The notes under the pieces: model-generated | The model's input: the letters and a program-made list of their open reading frames with translations, nothing else | Told to the model about the DNA's origin: nothing | Databases searched by the model: none | Position numbers and translations under genes: made by a program | Part shown: one piece after another, positions 1 to 9,935 of the stretch | Position numbering within the stretch: position 1 is the stretch's first letter | Layout of the letters: the number at the start of each line of letters is the position of its first letter | Assembly: GCA_016715505.1 (NCBI GenBank) | Contig: JADJZY010000010.1 | Coordinates: 1 to 64,000, forward strand | Direction: 5' to 3' | Length of the DNA: 64,000 nt | DNA from: Bacteroidota bacterium | Lineage (GTDB): Bacteria > Bacteroidota > Bacteroidia > Chitinophagales > Chitinophagaceae

Positions 1-520
1 TACCGTAATAATCGCCATTGGCATATTGTAAAGCATCCTGAACAGTCCCCAATGCATCCAACATCACAATCCGATCTCCATTTCCGTTCCCATTATTGAG
101 TGTTCCGTTTCCATCCATACAATTACAACCGCCGTTGATTTGCAAATCGGTATTTAAAAAAATAGTGTTCGCATAATTGCCGGCACCATTTCCAAAACCA
201 TTGGCATTTAAACTAAACAAGTTATTCAGCCCCGGAAAATCGCAGGTGGCACAAGCCATTTTGGAGGCATCTCCAATCAATAAATATGCCCCGGCAGGTA
301 ATACCAATCCCGACGGAATCGTTAACTTGTATGAACCCCCATTGGTAATTCGCCAACAACTCAAATCCTCCGGCTGAGTACCAATATTTTTCAACTCAAT
401 CCATTCACCCCCATTGCCATCATAGTTTCCGGGATCTGCCTGTATTTCATTCATCACCACCTGAGCCTGAGCACCAAGCACCATCAACACGAGCAAGCCC
501 GCTAAAAAAAATTGTTTCAT
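1..520 (-). CDS. Lamin-tail-domain secreted protein (3' end outside window)
   Basis: The reading frame starts at the ATG at 518-520 and runs off the left edge, so only the first 173 codons are visible. Residues 1-20 form a signal peptide ending in GAQAQ. The mature part begins VVMNEIQADPGNYDGNGGEW and continues with IELKN, which is the classic opening of a lamin tail domain (LTD), an Ig-like fold used by secreted Bacteroidota proteins. Gly/Asn-rich loops and paired cysteines (CATC, CNC) follow. An extracellular or surface role is inferred. LTDs also occur in the CotH protein at 41.7 kb. The C-terminus, where a T9SS sorting domain would be expected, is not visible. Confidence 0.8.
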   Translation of the reverse strand, partial: MKQFFLAGLLVLMVLGAQAQVVMNEIQADPGNYDGNGGEWIELKNIGTQPEDLSCWRITNGGSYKLTIPSGLVLPAGAYLLIGDASKMACATCDFPGLNNLFSLNANGFGNGAGNYANTIFLNTDLQINGGCNCMDGNGTLNNGNGNGDRIVMLDALGTVQDALQYANGDYYG

Positions 521-654
521 ATAAAATCCTTTCTGCAAAGGTGCCTTTTATCGGCCATCAGCCCAAAAATTGTGCATGAAGATTATAAGAATTTCTCAAC
601 AGATTTTTAAACCAGTGTGAATGGGTAAATAGATCAGTTCCTGTAGATATCACT

Positions 655-842
655 TCGGTTTTCCGGGGCGTGCCCCCGCTTTGGGGCGGGGTCGGGCCTT
701 ACGCTGTACGCCGTCCGGCTAAACTCCCGATTGTCAAAAATAGCACTTTTTCAGGCCGGCCGGGGTGCCGCTTCAGTCCCTCACGCAAGTAAATTGTTTC
801 AACCGAGGCCCAAATGAATCTCAAACGGTCAAATGATGGAAG
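655..842. repeat. GC-rich intergenic repeat element, copy 1
   Basis: This 190-bp intergenic patch is far richer in G+C than its surroundings. It has a hairpin at 674-691 (CCCCGC / GCGGGG arms) and the 8-bp palindrome GGCCGGCC at 754-761. Its right part (749-842) recurs as a direct repeat at 9803-9896 with about six mismatches in 94 bp. The hairpin followed by a conserved tail ending near CAGTCCCTCACGC resembles multicopy palindromic elements that I recall from other Bacteroidota intergenic regions; that resemblance is from memory. No coding potential is visible. The rest of the 521-1098 gap is AT-rich and shows nothing recognisable. Confidence 0.65.
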
Positions 843-1098
843 AAATGCGATTTCAACCCTGTGTTTGTTGCTTGTTTGGATGTTTTGCCAAACTTTGCTT
901 TTAAGTAGGATGAAATAGGTGAGAGGGTTTTATTGAGTGAATCTGAGTTTTTAGTAAATAGGTTTTGACGGATTTTAACTGCAAATGTGGCTAGTAATAT
1001 AAGACTGGATGATATAAAGGCTTTTCATGTAAGTTTTTATAAATATGAATATATTAAGCAACCATTAAGAAACAATTCCTTGTTAACTTTTGATTTGT

Positions 1099-1743
1099 TC
1101 ATATCATTTGTTTGTTTTGTAAAAAGTTGTATCCAATTGTAATGCCAATTTCTCGTTGTGCCAAAGTGTTAGGGTAGTACCTAAATTGTAATAGAACTCC
1201 AATATTTATACGTTTTTTAAGAATATGATAACTTGGGTTTGCTTTTGCAACAATTCCAATTTGTTTGTTACTTATGTTACGTGTCCAAATTAATAGGTCA
1301 TTTGGTGGGCTAGGATTAAGATAATATTGATAAATAATGTTATCTGTCCCAAATGCAAAAGAAGGGCCCAAGCCAAGAAATAAAGTTGTATTTTGGAATA
1401 AGTTCAATTTGTACCCTATCATTAGGTCTATGAATTTATATTTTATCTGTCTAAATTTCCAATTGTTTAGTTGAGTTGTGTCATTTGGATACCCATAGCT
1501 GATATAATTTGGAATAGAATATCCAATATTTTTTGAATTCCACTTTGAAATGACGATGTTCAATTCAATATTTTTGAATACTCTAACGGAAGTGGACAAA
1601 CTTTGCTGATTTAAAATAGAACGGGTATGACCAGCTCTACTTATTTTTGTTGTAGACGTAGCTAACGAAATATTTAATGCATTTGATTGTGATTGTGAAT
1701 CAAATGAAAACAATATTATAATTGAAATTAAAATATATTTCAT
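1099..1743 (-). CDS. Small outer-membrane beta-barrel-like protein
   Basis: The frame can start at 1767, but the ATG at 1741-1743 places the signal peptide (MKYILISIIILFSFDSQSQS) at the N-terminus and is preferred. The 214-residue product has alternating hydrophobic/polar strands (FIDLMIGYKLNLF, LFLGLGPSFAFG, IGVLLQFRYYP) and ends with a strand, IGITIGYNFLQ. That pattern suits a small outer-membrane barrel of the porin-family/OMP_b-brl type, but no diagnostic motif is present. It lies just downstream of the M4 peptidase on the same strand and could be co-transcribed, although a hairpin (1754-1784) separates them. Function unknown. Confidence 0.6.
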   Translation of the reverse strand: MKYILISIIILFSFDSQSQSNALNISLATSTTKISRAGHTRSILNQQSLSTSVRVFKNIELNIVISKWNSKNIGYSIPNYISYGYPNDTTQLNNWKFRQIKYKFIDLMIGYKLNLFQNTTLFLGLGPSFAFGTDNIIYQYYLNPSPPNDLLIWTRNISNKQIGIVAKANPSYHILKKRINIGVLLQFRYYPNTLAQREIGITIGYNFLQNKQMI

Positions 1744-1753
1744 ACATATAATA

Positions 1754-1784
1754 ATCAGGCCCACCAAGGACTAGTGAGCCTGAT
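1754..1784 (-). terminator. Hairpin between M4 peptidase and barrel gene
   Basis: The arms ATCAGGC-c-CAC and GTG-a-GCCTGAT pair around a 9-base loop. On the minus strand this sits directly after the end of the peptidase gene. The following sequence is only moderately T-rich, so it may be a weak terminator or a processing hairpin. Confidence 0.4.
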
Positions 1785-1797
1785 ATAATTTAAAATG

Positions 1798-3995
1798 TTA
1801 GTGTTTAATTCTAAGCTTAGTTACTTCGTTTAACTCTGCAGAACTTACTTTGACAATATAAATTCCATTACAGTATGATTCTGTGTTCAAAGTAGTGCAA
1901 CCTGTGATATTTGATTTAGAAAATATTACTTTCCCTTCAAGATTAATAATTTCTACTTTAGCATTATTAACAATATTTGGCAGATTAATTGTAACAAAAT
2001 TTGTTGCAGGATTAGGATAAATGATAGTTAGCTTTTTTTCACTGATAACACTAAGTGTAGAATTTTTATTACTATTTTCTTGGTTACTAAAATGAACTAC
2101 TTTAGAAGTTCTTTCTACTACATTTCCATCTAAAACATAGGAAACTGAAATTCTTTGTGATTCTAAACTTGTTGTACTATTTAAAGTGAAAGATGTACCA
2201 TTGAAAGTTACATTCCAAGCAGAAGGTAAATCCCAAACATATGTTCCATTAGGTGGTAATTCATTTGTACTAATTGGTCTAATTGTAAATTTTGTAGCAT
2301 CGTTATTCAATGAAATATCATTGTGATTTATCACATCGTAACTTTGGATATCAAATTTTACATAGCGGAAAATCTAAATTTGTATTACCAACGGCTCTCC
2401 ATGCGGCATATGCTTGTTTGTGTTGTGGTGAACATTCGCCATGTATTTATTTCATTGCATAAATTGTTTGCTGTGCAGCTTCTTTAATAGTCAGATTGCT
2501 CCAAAACCACCAGTTGACACATAGATATGCAATGTCAGTAGCCTCTTCAATACCCAACCCTGAAAAGTTTTGTCCATTTATTGTAGCTCCATTTGTGCCT
2601 TCGCTATATAAATAAAACCATTTTCGAATAATCCCAGAGTTTCTGTAAATAGCATCTGAGATTGCATAACTATACCAATATGTAGGTTCATTATATAATT
2701 CAGGGCTGGGTACGGAACATCATTATGTGGGTCAGCAAATTTTCTAGTATATAATCCTACATCTTCACCAAATTTCCAGTCTGTAGTTCCATTAACGCTT
2801 CTTTCTATTAGTATCCCAAAAATATCAGCGAATCCTCTCTTAAGGTTGAAGCTTCATTATCGCCATATTGTCCGATATTAGAAGCGTTATTCTTTATGAA
2901 CGCATGTGCAGCTTCATGACCAATAACATCTAGTGCAGCCGCTGGATAAGAATAATCAGGTCTAACTTGGATTAAATCAAAATCATCTTCGCTATGAACA
3001 TATGACATGTTTAAATAGTTTCCTGTTATTTCTGTTTCTGCTGCAAAGGGTTTTCCATTATAATTGCTCCCCCAACGTCCATGTCTATTTAAGAAATAGT
3101 TTAACGATCTTTCTATTCCCAATGTACTACAGCTCCAGTTTTTATTTGGTTTTCATACCAATGATTATCCCCGTCTTTCATTATTTTTCTAGATCCGTTA
3201 TCCCAATAGTAAGTTTCAATTTTTTACTTGGAGAACTTACTAATCTATAATTTGAACAAGCCCAGCAAGTTCTAGTTTCTATAGGTCTAAATCCATCATA
3301 CCATGTACATACATCGCCAGTAGTATAATAGTCTTCGACTGAGTTATTCGGAATGTCAAATATTGTTCCAGATATAGCATCCACTAAGATTGTGATTGTC
3401 TTTGCGGTATCAGCTCTTATTATATTAAATTTCCAACATAATTTGAAATTTTCTGGGTTATATGAAACGTCTGGTCCATACTTTTTTGAAATTATAAGTT
3501 TCCCTTTTGGGTAATATGTAGCTTCTTGTCCTCTTTCATTCTTTAAATCTTGTTCGGAAATATCATCTTCCCATAAATATTTTGATGCATTGATATTTGA
3601 CAAAGCTCTAGTCAAAGCTTCTGATTCGCTTATTGGATTTGTTACGTTAACATTTAAATTTTTAATAAGTAAACCGTTGCATCTAAAAACAACATTATTT
3701 TGACCATGTACATTCATAGTTGCTCCTGAAACAAGGGTATCCTTTATGGAATTGGTCATATTTCGTAAAAACTTTGATGCTCTTGCTCTAAATCTAGGTT
3801 AATTCTCATTTCATCATTAGTTGCAAGTCCAAATTGAGATTTGTAAGTAGTAAATAGTTCACTTTTCTGAATCTTTAATAAATTTTCAAAGATGTATGCC
3901 CCTTCTTTAAGATACAAAGAATCAAAATTATTATTTTGAGCTTTAGCAATTAATGTCACTGTTGCAAAAAGTAACAATAGAAGTATATTTTTCAT
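1798..3995 (-). pseudogene. M4 (thermolysin-like) metallopeptidase with T9SS sorting domain, frame broken
   Basis: Six-frame reading recovers one protein in order: signal peptide (MKNILLLLLFATVTLIAKAQ), FTP propeptide, PepSY-like segment, the chain GAVVHW-GIERSLNYFLNRHGR, zinc motif HEAAH near 2920, the third-ligand region NEASTLRE followed by FADIFG, a C-terminal M4 lobe, and a sorting domain (IIYPNPATNFVTINL, ending LRIKH). The frame is interrupted near 3767-3771, 3220-3225, 3118-3120, 2830-2836, 2708-2710 and 2356-2359, with an in-frame TAA at 2447-2449. Most breaks are repaired by adding one base to a homopolymer. All catalytic elements survive. It was, or is, a secreted T9SS-exported protease; whether the breaks are real is unresolved. 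Confidence 0.8.
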
Positions 3996-4149
3996 ATTAT
4001 CTTTTTTTAAAGTTGTTTTTTGTTGTTGATTAATTTAAAGAATGTGGCACATTTATTTTTTGCTTGTTGTTTACTTTGCAAAAAAATAAATGCCACATGG
4101 AGGATAGGTATCTGAACTTATGATGATATATGTTATCATGTTTGGTGTC

Positions 4150-4533
4150 TTAAGTCGCTTGTATTTTCATCGCCATTATATCCGCAGTTGAGAACATTCT
4201 TATATTATTGACAACTTCTGTCGGTCGAATAAGTGGATGAGGGTGATATACAATATCCGTTTTTATATCCTTTATGTACGCAAATATCCCAAATCGAGCA
4301 GGGCGCCCCTCTAAAGTGAATTCATTCCGATAAAGTCCGCTCAGGGCTTCAATGATTGTTTCGTTCTCAAACGCCACAGTTGTGAATAAATCAAGGTCAA
4401 TTGATTTACGATGTCCATACTTTAACGATAGAGCAGTTCCTCCAACCAAATCAAAATCCATCATGGCCGGCCATTGCATCAATTCCTCTAATATGGAAAA
4501 AGTTCCGGATTCAATTGTCTCAAGGTATAGCAT
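4150..4533 (-). CDS. AbiEii-type nucleotidyltransferase toxin, C-terminally truncated
   Basis: The 127-residue product has the nucleotidyltransferase signature of the AbiEii/AbiGii toxin family: VGGTALSLKYGHRKSIDLDLF, with GGTAL and the metal-binding DLDLF. It ends with DIMAMKIQAT and a stop. In full-length members (usually over 200 residues) this AMK motif is followed by the K-x-DFYDL helical half, which is missing here. The start at 4533 overlaps the upstream DUF6922 gene by 46 bp. AbiEii enzymes are the toxins of type IV-like toxin-antitoxin or abortive-infection modules; the truncation suggests an inactive remnant. No matching C-terminal half was seen in other frames downstream. Confidence 0.75.
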   Translation of the reverse strand: MLYLETIESGTFSILEELMQWPAMMDFDLVGGTALSLKYGHRKSIDLDLFTTVAFENETIIEALSGLYRNEFTLEGRPARFGIFAYIKDIKTDIVYHPHPLIRPTEVVNNIRMFSTADIMAMKIQAT

Positions 4534-4790
4534 CTAAAGTCCTTTAAGGGTTTGTTGGTGACCGCACTGGCCAGGTACATTCTTGTTTCCGGTAAAAACT
4601 TGGTGTTTAATAAGACAGAGGTAATTTTCTCATTACCGTAATATCGACGGCAATTGCGAATATCCTCAACATCGCCGCGTTCAAAAACTCTTTCAATAAC
4701 AAAATTGGCCTTCGCTTGATAGTCTATATTTTCAAATACTACATCCCAAAAAATACGTCTATTAAAAACGGGATTCTGATTGTTATGCAT
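4488..4790 (-). CDS. DUF6922-like protein, partner of AbiEii toxin
   Basis: This 100-residue protein (MHNNQNPVFNRRIFWDVVF at the N-terminus, then a FVIERVFERGDVEDI helix and RYYGNEKI) resembles the DUF6922 family, which in Bacteroidota is commonly found immediately upstream of AbiEii nucleotidyltransferases. The 46-bp overlap with the toxin gene indicates translational coupling. An antitoxin-like role is inferred from position only. A TTG at 4796 is an alternative start, but it lies inside a likely promoter -7 box (4794-4801), so the ATG at 4788-4790 is preferred. Confidence 0.65.
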   Translation of the reverse strand: MHNNQNPVFNRRIFWDVVFENIDYQAKANFVIERVFERGDVEDIRNCRRYYGNEKITSVLLNTKFLPETRMYLASAVTNKPLKDFRCYTLRQLNPELFPY

Positions 4791-4793
4791 GCT

Positions 4794-4801
4794 CAAATAT
4801 A
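4794..4801 (-). promoter_or_regulatory. Bacteroidota-type -7 box upstream of DUF6922/AbiEii
   Basis: On the minus strand the sequence TATATTTG matches the TAnnTTTG -7 consensus of Bacteroidota housekeeping promoters. It lies only 3 bp from the ATG at 4790, so if used the mRNA would have almost no leader. A -33 element is not clear. Confidence 0.35.
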
Positions 4802-4908
4802 CGAAGTCTCCAAATTATACAAGCTGTATCTGCATGACGTCCCCCGACTAACTACACGCAGTGAGAAAAATTTTAGTATTATATCATTTCAGTATAAAAT
4901 CCACCCCA

Positions 4909-7720
4909 TTACCTCACCAACAATACATTCCCCGATTTACGAATCCATTCGCCATTCGGGCATTTGCCTTCTATCACCCATACATAAGTTCCTGCTGGTT
5001 GTGGTTCACCTTTGTATTTGCCATCCCAGCGATACGATACATCATCCGTTTGAAACACCATCTGCCCCCAGCGATTAAATACCCTAAAATAATTTAAATC
5101 AATCGATACATTACGTGGACCAAAATTACCCGTGTACTCACTTTGTGGCGCTTGCGGATTAAATACATTCGGCATATAAATATCCGTACACTTCACCCGT
5201 ATCGTCACTGAATCGCGGGAGATACAGGTTCCCGCTTCATTACTCAACATCACCCAATACGTGATGGTTTCGTGAGGTACCGCTTTGGGATACATCAAAT
5301 AGTTAAAAAATAAATACTGATCCGGAAACCATTTTAAATTACAGCCTGCACCGCATAACATATTCGGACCGCCCAAAATAACGGCCTCGCCATCAAATAT
5401 CTCCTGATCCAAACCGGCATCTGCCCTTAAGGCAATCACAGGTACTGTGTATGTTAAAGATTCCCGGCAGGCTGAGTTTGCCGATACAATATCTGCCACA
5501 TAGCTCACCGTTGTATCGGGCCATACCCATACCACTGCATCACTCAAACTACTAATGTGGTAGGCAGGCGACCAGGAAATATTCCCTCCTCCTGTAATCT
5601 GCAATTGTACACTATCTCCGGTACAAATACTTCCTGTGGGACTCACCAATAACTCCGGATTAAAGGTGGGATCATAAACGATGCTGCTGGTATCGGAATG
5701 TGTAAAACAGCCAACTGTATCGCTAGCTACAACGATGTATTGTGTACTAGATGGGTTGATCGTGATTTGCGATTGGGTGCTACTGCCCAATATACCGGCG
5801 GCTGGCGACCATTGATAAGTGAGGGCTCCGGGCAATACACTTGGTTGAGCATATAAGTTGATTTGATTCAGGGGCGAACATATCAGGGTATCGGTAGCAT
5901 TCAAACTAAAATCGGGTTGCACAACAATCGTAATGGTATCTTTTTGTTTGCAGGAAGATAAACCCGTTAAATTGGCCTGTACCACATAAGTGGTGGTTTG
6001 AGCAGGCGTTGCTATGGGGTTATTACAATTGGTACAACTTAAACTATTGGCACTCCCACTTAATACCGACCATGTGGCTGGGTTATTGCCCAAAACATTG
6101 GCTTGAAGTTGTATAGAGGCACCTGCACAAATGGCCGTATCACGGCCTGCATTCACACCATCACTAATCCAGATGCGCAACAAATAAGGATGCTCAAACA
6201 TGTAAGGCGTCATACTGCATACGGAATCTTTGACGGTCACCAACAAGTTATACCAACCGGAGGCATTGGCCGGTGGGGTCCATAATAATACACCACGAAC
6301 CGAATCGCTGGCCTGATTAAAATAAGTGACCGAAGAAGATGCACCGAGTGAGAAATTATGATTGTCTCTCACTTTGAGTTGTGATACATTGTTGATACCC
6401 AAAGCATCAAAAGGAATACTGATGGGCGCTCCGGCGCAGGCACGAAATACATAGTTGCTATCAAAACTACAATTCACCAGATTGGCCGTATCGATGCGCA
6501 GGCTGGGCTGAGAATAAAACATGCTATCGATGATGATGAACCTGAGCCGCCGATTTACTGCGCCTAACCATACCCCATTGCGATATTCATCACACCGAAT
6601 CAGTAAATCAGCCGATTGCGGAGCCGATTGGGCTGTAAAGCTGATATTACCTGTTGTGGGATTGAGCTGAAAAGTAGAGTCGGTATCAAAAGGATTATAA
6701 ACCGGATCGTATCGGGTACAATTGGGATAGACCGAGCCGGGAGGACATAAATAATTTACATTTCTCAAACATGTGGTGGTGACATCGAAATTAGGTGTGG
6801 TATAATCAATACATTGCCTGAAGGGAGCCCAAGGTAAAAAATGCGACATAGGCCGATTACCTTGTGCTGAATCCGGAAATACCAAATTGATGCTGCTGAA
6901 TGACAAAGAATCCCCATCCGGATCTACGGCATTCATCGCGTAAAACGAGGGCACATTGCGAACGAACACTGCTGTTGGGTAGGAAAGAAAATAAGGGCTG
7001 GAATTAGGAAATAATGTATTGATTTGAGTAATCCCATTTTATTACGGTATATGAGAGCCACCAGCATCCTATTTGATCCAATAAGTCAAAAACAAACTAG
7101 AATCAACATTAGTTCCAGAATAATGTCAGAACTTAATGGGAGTCAGTGCCTCCGATAACCACAAGAGTCGGGTTAAGAGAATTATTTAATGACCCATCCT
7201 GAACTTGCCACAACCCACAGTGTTCCGGAAGGTGTATAATAGTATCATACCAATAATCGCGCAAGAGTTCAAAAGTATCCTTAAACCAGGATTGAAATCC
7301 TACCCTTCAATAGCCCAGGCGGGACTAACTTATCAATGGAACCTTGAAGTACTGGCACAAACCGGAAATATCCTTTTGGAGGCGAATCTCCATTAAATGG
7401 ATTGATTTATAAAATTGGATTATTCATCTGACCTTAATACAATTGAATGTTGATTGGTTGATATTTGTAATTACAAGTATCAACCAAACTTATTCTGGTT
7501 GAAGTACCTATTGTATACCCATATCCAATGGCGTTACTACCTATACCATGCTATATTTTTCCTGAAAAATATTTGATAGGTAGTATCTGAAATATCCGGC
7601 CATGTTTAAAGATAAACGAAACTCGGAACCTCCATCTACCTGAAACAAACGATTCTGCGCCATTGATAATTGCATCAAAAGCGTAAGAATCAGAAGTGAG
7701 ATTCCGAGTTTTGGTATCAT
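4909..7720 (-). pseudogene. T9SS type-B (gliding CTERM) Ig-repeat surface protein, 5' part broken
   Basis: The intact part is a 686-codon frame (4909-6969, open as far as 7038) with Ig/PKD-like repeats (GRDTAICAGASIQLQ, DTLICSPLNQINL) and a gliding-motility-type C-terminal domain: IYMPNVFNPQ, FRVFNRWGQMVFQ, YVWVIEG. Upstream, the same protein continues in shifted frames. An ATG at 7718-7720 opens a signal peptide (MIPKLGISLLILTLLMQLSM), then come fragments ISLVDTCNYKYQP, YDTIIHLPEHC and NTLFPNSSPYFLSYPTAVF, which are standard N-terminal landmarks of this family. The full gene would be about 2.8 kb. Two TAA codons at 7039-7044 and several indels in 7045-7700 break it. Confidence 0.75.
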
Positions 7721-7732
7721 AATTCAGTCAGC

Positions 7733-9659
7733 TTATTTTACAACCTTGATAACCACATCATTTATTTGAAGCAAATAAATTCCTGAGGAGGTTATTCAAA
7801 CAAGATAATCGAAGGTAAAGATGTCCTACTTTAATTTACTACCTGATAAGAAATTAATTAGAATGCCTCTGTTTTCAGACTATTAACTTTGAATGATCCC
7901 CTATTTGTTCACATTTTCAAATTTCTTGAACATATCCCTTAAATTGATGATTCATCACATTCATATTCATCAACCTGATTTGTGCTATAATCTACCACGA
8001 TTATTTGGGTTTGAAGTTACTGGAAACTGGATTAACATTTGTGGAATACCAATTATCTAAAGTTGGAATAAAACTAAAGTTCCTTCTGTTGAAATCTGAA
8101 CAATAATTTTGCGAGTAATTATCCGTTTTATCACTGCTAAATCATCACCCGTGGTATTGGGGAAGAGGTCCCACGTACAATGGATTCTCGGGTTGTGATT
8201 CATCCAAGGGGAGGAATAATGATTGGGATACCATTGAGAGGAATAATCGATTCCTGAAAATAATGCACAGGTCCATTGGTAGATATGTTCGTTGGTACCA
8301 AAAACATTGCGGGCTTGTGCCGATAGTCCAATTATCTAAGTTGAAATATCGTCATAGTCGATTCTGAAAAGAATGGGGAGTTTCTTGGTTTGATTGGTTG
8401 AAGTTGAGAATTTTCCAAAATTGAAGCAGTTATAACATGATGTACCATCGTTCATGATTGCTCAATTCTTCCTACCTTGGTCCATCCAAAGAGCGGATTT
8501 GCAGGTACCTCTATGGCACCCAATTGAGGAGTTCCATTCCACGTATCCGAAAATAAATTAATGCTTGATGAATTAACCACATTTTCAAGTTTATCTGCAA
8601 AAAAGGAATGAACAGCATCTTCAAATCGATGTATACTTCCGGCCACATAAACTTCATCAGGAACCGGATCATATTTAATATCACCGATAAAAAAACTACC
8701 AATTAAGCCACTTGTATTAACTTTCTACTTTGCTGCATCCAAAATATTTAAATTATAATCGGTACGTAACAGAAAACGACAAATAATTGGTTGGATTGAG
8801 TGCGAAATATGACTTGTATTCCACCCACCAAATACCCTCCGGACCTAGTTATTGGGAATTTCAATAATTCGACTTGGGAAAATATTCTTCTTCAACCACT
8901 GCCTGGACCAACATTGAAAGTATAGCTCACCGACTGGACGTGAAAAATAGGTTTCGGAAGTTAACGCAGTGATAAATATTCTTTTGTCGTAATCAGGCGG
9001 GGTGAAACTTTTTATAAATCGGTAGAGAGCATTCTGACCGATTCTGTTAAAAATCCTGTGAAAGCAAAACTGACCCATTGGGATTCATAAACGGGACAAA
9101 CATCTGTTACCAAAAGTTTAATTCGGTTGAGTTAAAGAAAACGTAGTTGTTTGAATTTCCATGAATTGACAAACTATCAAATTCAAATCTTGATCGAAAA
9201 TTCCTACCCAAGATGAGTAATCGTTCCAAGCGGTTCCACTTTGTACGACGCCGGTCACACAATAAGTTCTTCTACCTCATTGTAAGAAGCGCAATTGGAA
9301 TAAAGTCTGGACTTGAAATTATCCGTTAATCAAACTAGAAATTTCTAATCGGCTAGAAAGTTTCTAAGTCATCCTCTAGAATCAGATTCATCTGCATGTC
9401 GTTGATGCCTACTCAATTTGAACCGGCTGGAAAACCACAGTACCTTCAAATGGATAAGCACCAGATGGTCTGAATTTTTCCATCACCACGGCATCATTTA
9501 TAAGGTAAAATTTGCAGTCGGTTTGTTCAGTAGTTTTGTAAAATTTTGAGCAGAAGAAGAAAGAGAGGAAAAAAGCGCAATACACATTATAAAATTAAAT
9601 ATGTAATGGGGGGGAAATTCGCGGATACCCCTAATGGCCGCTTGTTGCTTTGTTTTCAT
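7733..9659 (-). pseudogene. T9SS type-A secreted protein, shattered reading frame
   Basis: No frame is open for long, but coding text can be followed across frames. The ATG at 9657-9659 gives a signal peptide ending CIALFSSLSSSAQ. Segments such as YLINDAVVMEKFRPSGAYPF, VPANPLFGWTKVGRIEQ, YPNHYSSPWMNHNPRIHCTW and NRRNFSFIPTLDNWYSTNVN follow, and the end SSGIYLLQINDVVIKVVK plus TAA (7733-7735) is a typical type-A sorting-domain terminus. The gene ends 12 bp before the start of the next gene, so the two form a tandem pair. Many indels lie in 7.8-9.6 kb, some in short runs. No domain besides the export signals is recognised. It is either a decaying cargo gene or a poorly resolved stretch of consensus. 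Confidence 0.65.
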
Positions 9660-9663
9660 GGCG

Positions 9664-9935
9664 TTTATAATTATTGGTTAAAAAATGTTTTGTTCGAATT
9701 GTGAATCCGAAGTTAAGGAAATTTCCAAATACCAACCAAATTTTTAACAATTCGAGACTGTTTCAAAAATAGGAAAAGAGGTTTTGTTTTGGTCTCGGAT
9801 TCTTTCAGGCCGGCCGGGGTGCCGCTTCAGTCCCTCACGCAGGCGACATGTTTCAACCGAGGCCTAAATGAATCTCAAACGGTCAAATGATGGAAGGAAC
9901 AACCTGCAAAGAAGTTTTTTTTTTGCTAAGCCGAA
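9664..9935. other. Gene-free spacer with repeat copy 2
   Basis: The spacer separates two minus-strand T9SS genes. It contains the second copy of the 94-bp repeat and an AT-rich remainder with no recognisable gene. Confidence 0.5.
9803..9896. repeat. 94-bp direct repeat, copy 2
   Basis: This is a direct copy of 749-842 at an offset of 9054 bp, differing at about six positions clustered around 9842-9848. It keeps the GGCCGGCC palindrome at 9808-9815 but lacks the GC-rich hairpin that precedes copy 1. It lies just downstream of the gene at 9936-11408. Confidence 0.75.

Noticed and set aside
7205..7396. Plus-strand 63-codon frame
   Set aside because: It is the antisense shadow of the broken 5' part of the minus-strand T9SS gene, whose family landmarks read on the other strand.
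749..9896. Composite transposon or integrated element
   Set aside because: No transposase, integrase or terminal inverted repeats were found in the block; only the direct repeat supports mobility.
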